A DNA stretch of 20,870 nt from Larix sibirica (lineage: Eukaryota; Streptophyta; Pinopsida; Pinales; Pinaceae): the NCBI GenBank assembly GCA_004151065.3, contig NWUY0300051059.1, positions 39,059-59,928 on the forward strand, given 5' to 3'. Made by a program: the position numbers and the translations under genes. The notes under the pieces are model-generated. The model saw nothing but the letters and a program-made list of their open reading frames with translations. It was not told the DNA's origin and did no database searches. Within the stretch, counting starts at the first letter, position 1; each line of letters opens with the position of its first letter. Shown here piece by piece: positions 18,245 to 20,870 of this stretch.

Positions 18245-19050
18245 CCGGTTCTATTATCTATTACAAATGCATTGACGTCCATAAATATTATTAAATTTAT
18301 GTGAGCATATGATGCACACAATAGCATGCCTACCGATGCGTATTTGTGAACTATTGGAACTGGTGTGCATTTATTCACAGTCAACACCAATGCATATTTG
18401 TGAACTATCGACATCAGTGCACATTTATTCACATTCGACACCAATGCGTATTTGTGAACTATCAACACCATTGCACATTTATTCCCAATCTGCACCAGTG
18501 CATTACCTATAATAATAACCCTTGGTACTATTAATTATATTTAAATTGTATGCACTGGTGCTATGGTACATTTTTTTTCAAACATGGTGCTATGATATAT
18601 ATATAGCACATCAATGCCATGACACATATAAAGCGCACTGGTGTTGTTATATATTACAAATGCACCATCATCCATAAATATCTTTAAATTTACATGATAG
18701 TAGGTGAATTATCAGCATTGGTGCACATTTATTCTCAATCAACACTAGTTCATAATAATAATAATAACCCATGGTGCTAGTAATCATATTTAAATTTTAT
18801 GCACCAATGTTATGATACAAACAAAATGCATCGGTGCTCTGATACATATAGAGCACATCGTGAATTTATATAAATGGAAGGATCTAGTGCATCACATTTA
18901 AATTATGTGCATTGGTGCTATGATACACTTCAACACACCAGTGCATTAACAAGTCGAAAAAAACACCATTGCTATGGATTATATTTATGCACCAATGTAT
19001 CACAGTTAAATGGTATGCATCGGTGCAACGATATGTGAAATGCACTTGTG
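18245..19050. repeat. Satellite-like array built on GCAYYRRTGC palindromes
   Basis: About 14 copies of a palindromic core (GCACCAGTGC, GCACTGGTGC, GCATCGGTGC, GCATTGGTGC and variants) are scattered through 800 bases, for example near 18492, 18551, 18632, 18716, 18828, 18935 and 19015. A higher-order period of about 393 bp is visible: the block with CTATTACAAATGCATTGACG then TCCATAAATATTATTAAATT (18245-18303) recurs at 18638-18697. TAATAATAACCC(T/A)TGGT(A/G)CTA with ATATTTAAATT recurs about 18510 and 18755. Short motifs repeated many times in both orientations near an end are typical subterminal repeats of CACTA-type elements. Confidence 0.7.
18336..18500. repeat. 54-bp tandem repeat (three copies) made of 27-bp halves
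   Basis: Units begin at 18336, 18390 and 18444, exactly 54 bp apart, with a partial fourth at 18498. Each unit has two related halves: ATGC(A/G)TATTTGTGAACTAT(C)(A/G)A... and (G/T)TGCACATTTATTCACA... . On the minus strand the halves read as alternating 9-residue phrases NKCALVxxV and HKYALVxxV. That open frame follows from the 27-bp period and is not evidence for a protein. Confidence 0.88.
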
Positions 19051-19084
19051 CGTTATTTTAAGGATAGTGCATAGTTAAAAGAAC

Positions 19085-19176
19085 ACCTGCTATAACATTC
19101 AATCGCCCAAAGTTTTAACATCCATTAAAAATACGCTAAAACATCCATTACCAATGACGGAAGTTCTAGCATAGTG
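19085..19176 (-). mobile_element. Candidate CACTA-type transposon terminus
   Basis: Read inward on the minus strand from 19176, the sequence is CACTATGCTAGAACTTCCGT, followed by two copies of TAATGGATGTT (TTTAGCG and AAAAC after them). CACTA at the tip with short direct repeats just inside is the usual form of a CACTA end. It borders the palindrome array on the correct side. A 3-base target duplication would be TTT (19177-19179). No matching left terminus was found in the window. The stretch after it (19190-19235, with CACTAAAAACC and CCACTAAAAG) is similar in style, so the true end could lie a little further right. Confidence 0.35.
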
Positions 19177-20870
19177 TTTTTTTTATATAATAATGCTAAA
19201 TATTGTAACACTAAAAACCTCCACTAAAAGTTACTTTCCTTCTAATAATAATTTTAATTTAATAATAGAATGCATTTAAGTGAATGTTGAACATACAAAT
19301 GTGTAAATAGAATAGTTGTACCAATTGTTTATTTTTAGGTTGAATTTTCTTCCATGAATTCATAGAAGCATGAATACATGAAACACATGTTCATATATGA
19401 AGTGGGAGAAAGGAAATTCTTTTTTTAAGAAGGATTTTGAAGTGAATGAATTTTCCTACTAGAATTTGCATTTTGAATGTTATGCTAATTGCTATCTTTA
19501 ATTTTGACTTGTATTATTGTTTAATCTTGCATTGTTTCGTAAAAATTGTGAAGTGCCTTTTTAAATCAACCAGGTAACCCCAGTTTGGAAATGGGGAAGA
19601 AATTTTATGTGGGTGACCCAATGCCCAAGGGAAGCGGGTCTAGACTCGCTACAGTTGTGATCATACTATTTTCGTGTTGTATTATGATCATAATAATTTT
19701 CATACCTTTTTGTGATCATATTTTGTTTATGATCTTATAATCATACCCTTCTTTTCGACAATTCGATGCAACATAAAGTATCACTTGGGCATTCTATTTT
19801 TAATTGGATTCCAAACAAAGTTTGGACATAAATTTGACTTCCTAACTTACGCACGATCATATTTGTCACTCGATTATTCCTTGTTTAATTGGCACATATA
19901 TAAAATAAATGATGAAACATAATTATGCCATAAAAACAAATAATGATAAGATGCATAAACCATTTATCAAGACATCCCTTACACATTCATGCAAGTATTC
20001 CAAGGAGAATTATCCTTATAATAAAAATGGAAATAATCGCATTCATATATAAGACTTTTGCAACTATTTCAACCATATAATTAATATTACCAAAAAGAAC
20101 AACTTAAATCGTAAAATAATAACATTTATCATTGAAATCCATGACGAATAAAATATGGCCATTGGGGAATGATTTTCGATGCAATCATAGGCCTACATGA
20201 TTTCCACTCCGAAGTCGAAGCTATGAATTGATATGGGCATTGGAAAAAACACAATTATCACATAGAAAATTTTGACTTGTATACATGCATGACTAAGATA
20301 GGAGTCGACTTGCAAGTTCAAGGTATATATACTCTCTAGGAAATTTCTCATATGGAACATGACATATTAAAATTAAAATATAAGGACTTCATGATATGCT
20401 ATCCCACAACCTCTTCTTATGTTCCCTAAGCCATTTCATGACGATCTTTTATTTTAGTTCTAGTGAGAACATATTTGTAAATATTTTTAACTTAGAGGTA
20501 AAATGTTAGGTACACAATTTTCACATTATTTATACATTTATTAATTAGCAATTATTTTATAAGGTGCAAAGAAACACTGAAAGGAAAAGAATGAGGAAGA
20601 CAAAGTAGATGCTACAAAATGGAAGGAGAGAGTTGTATAAAAGGAATAGGTGTTTCGAAAAAAATTATGGAAGGACCAAGATGAACATTAGTTCTTTAAA
20701 TTAGTGCATTGCAACATTAAGATGCGAGGTGAGTGTCCTTGATTCATGTGGAATTGTCAAGAATTGTCCTTGATTCATTTAACAATAGCTATATGTGTGT
20801 GTGTGTGTAGCATGTAGACATAAGTAAACGTGAATGGAAGCTACACAAGAGCAACAATGTAATTGTTCTA
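19177..20870. other. AT-rich right flank, no convincing gene
   Basis: Minor structure only: TGATCA(T)-type palindromes at 19658, 19685, 19713 and a degenerate one at 19729, with a short GC-richer patch (19570-19650) before them. A plus-strand phrase LWKDQDEH-stop-FFKLVH at about 20665-20715 weakly recalls the '..G...N..FFh' segment of LINE ORF2 just before reverse transcriptase. TGTCCTTGATTCAT is repeated at 20734 and 20765, and a (TG)7 microsatellite occurs at 20794-20808. None of these supports a functional gene. Confidence 0.5.

Noticed and set aside
18336-18500. CRISPR-like array
   Set aside because: Repeats are directly adjacent and imperfect, without unique spacers, in a plant-type genomic context.
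18205-18512. Open frames on both strands with periodic peptides (NKCALV..., HKYALV...)
   Set aside because: They arise from the 27/54-bp tandem period, which is divisible by 3; there is no start context or domain.
19658-19734. TGATCATA-spaced repeats as a regulatory array
   Set aside because: Only three or four copies with uneven spacing (27, 28, 16) in AT-rich DNA; chance is adequate.
1-20870. tRNA or rRNA genes
   Set aside because: No cloverleaf-like segment with A and B boxes and no rRNA-like conserved stretch was recognised on either strand; a dedicated scan was not possible.

Overview
The window looks like gene-poor nuclear DNA of a land plant with a large, repeat-filled genome. A conifer or other gymnosperm is my best guess, but the sequence does not prove it. 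It is AT-rich, has no bacterial gene layout, and every recognisable protein is a decayed plant transposable-element protein full of stops and frameshifts. Introns have plant-like GT-AG borders. One unresolved base (N) sits at 8747, as in draft sequence. I see no intact host gene.

Positions 1-11468 are, as far as I can tell, one large Ty3/gypsy element of the Tat/Ogre type on the minus strand, entering from the right. It has a 5' LTR (11468-10437, TGT...ACA), a primer-binding site (10432-10415), a leader of about 2 kb, gag with a CCHC knuckle, protease, reverse transcriptase, gypsy-type RNase H, integrase, and then a second RNase H (2968-2534). Beyond that, in the opposite orientation (1129-2326, plus strand), is an extra gene of the plant mobile domain (PMD) type. 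The 3' LTR is not in the window and should lie to the left.

The LTR edge at 11468/11469 cuts a DUF4283 (LINE ORF1/gag-like) pseudogene that runs on the minus strand from 12458 to 11469. The Tat element therefore landed inside an older retroelement. Further right, a 5'-truncated LINE carrying an RNase H remnant (12641-13259) sits between 17-bp target duplications, inside one copy of an 83-bp tandem duplication.

From 13481 to 14514 there is a plus-strand, four-exon pseudogene resembling plant Ptta/En/Spm transposase-associated proteins, with one likely GC-AG intron. The rest (14.5-19.2 kb) is a string of tandem duplications: 69/190-bp units, a CpG-rich palindromic module (16.6-17.2 kb), and a satellite-like array of GCAYYRRTGC palindromes with 27/54-bp and about 393-bp periods (18.2-19.1 kb). 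A CACTA-like terminus follows at about 19176. I suggest, without proof, that 13.5-19.2 kb is the right half of a degenerate CACTA element, with the palindrome array as its subterminal repeats. The last 1.7 kb is AT-rich with no convincing gene.
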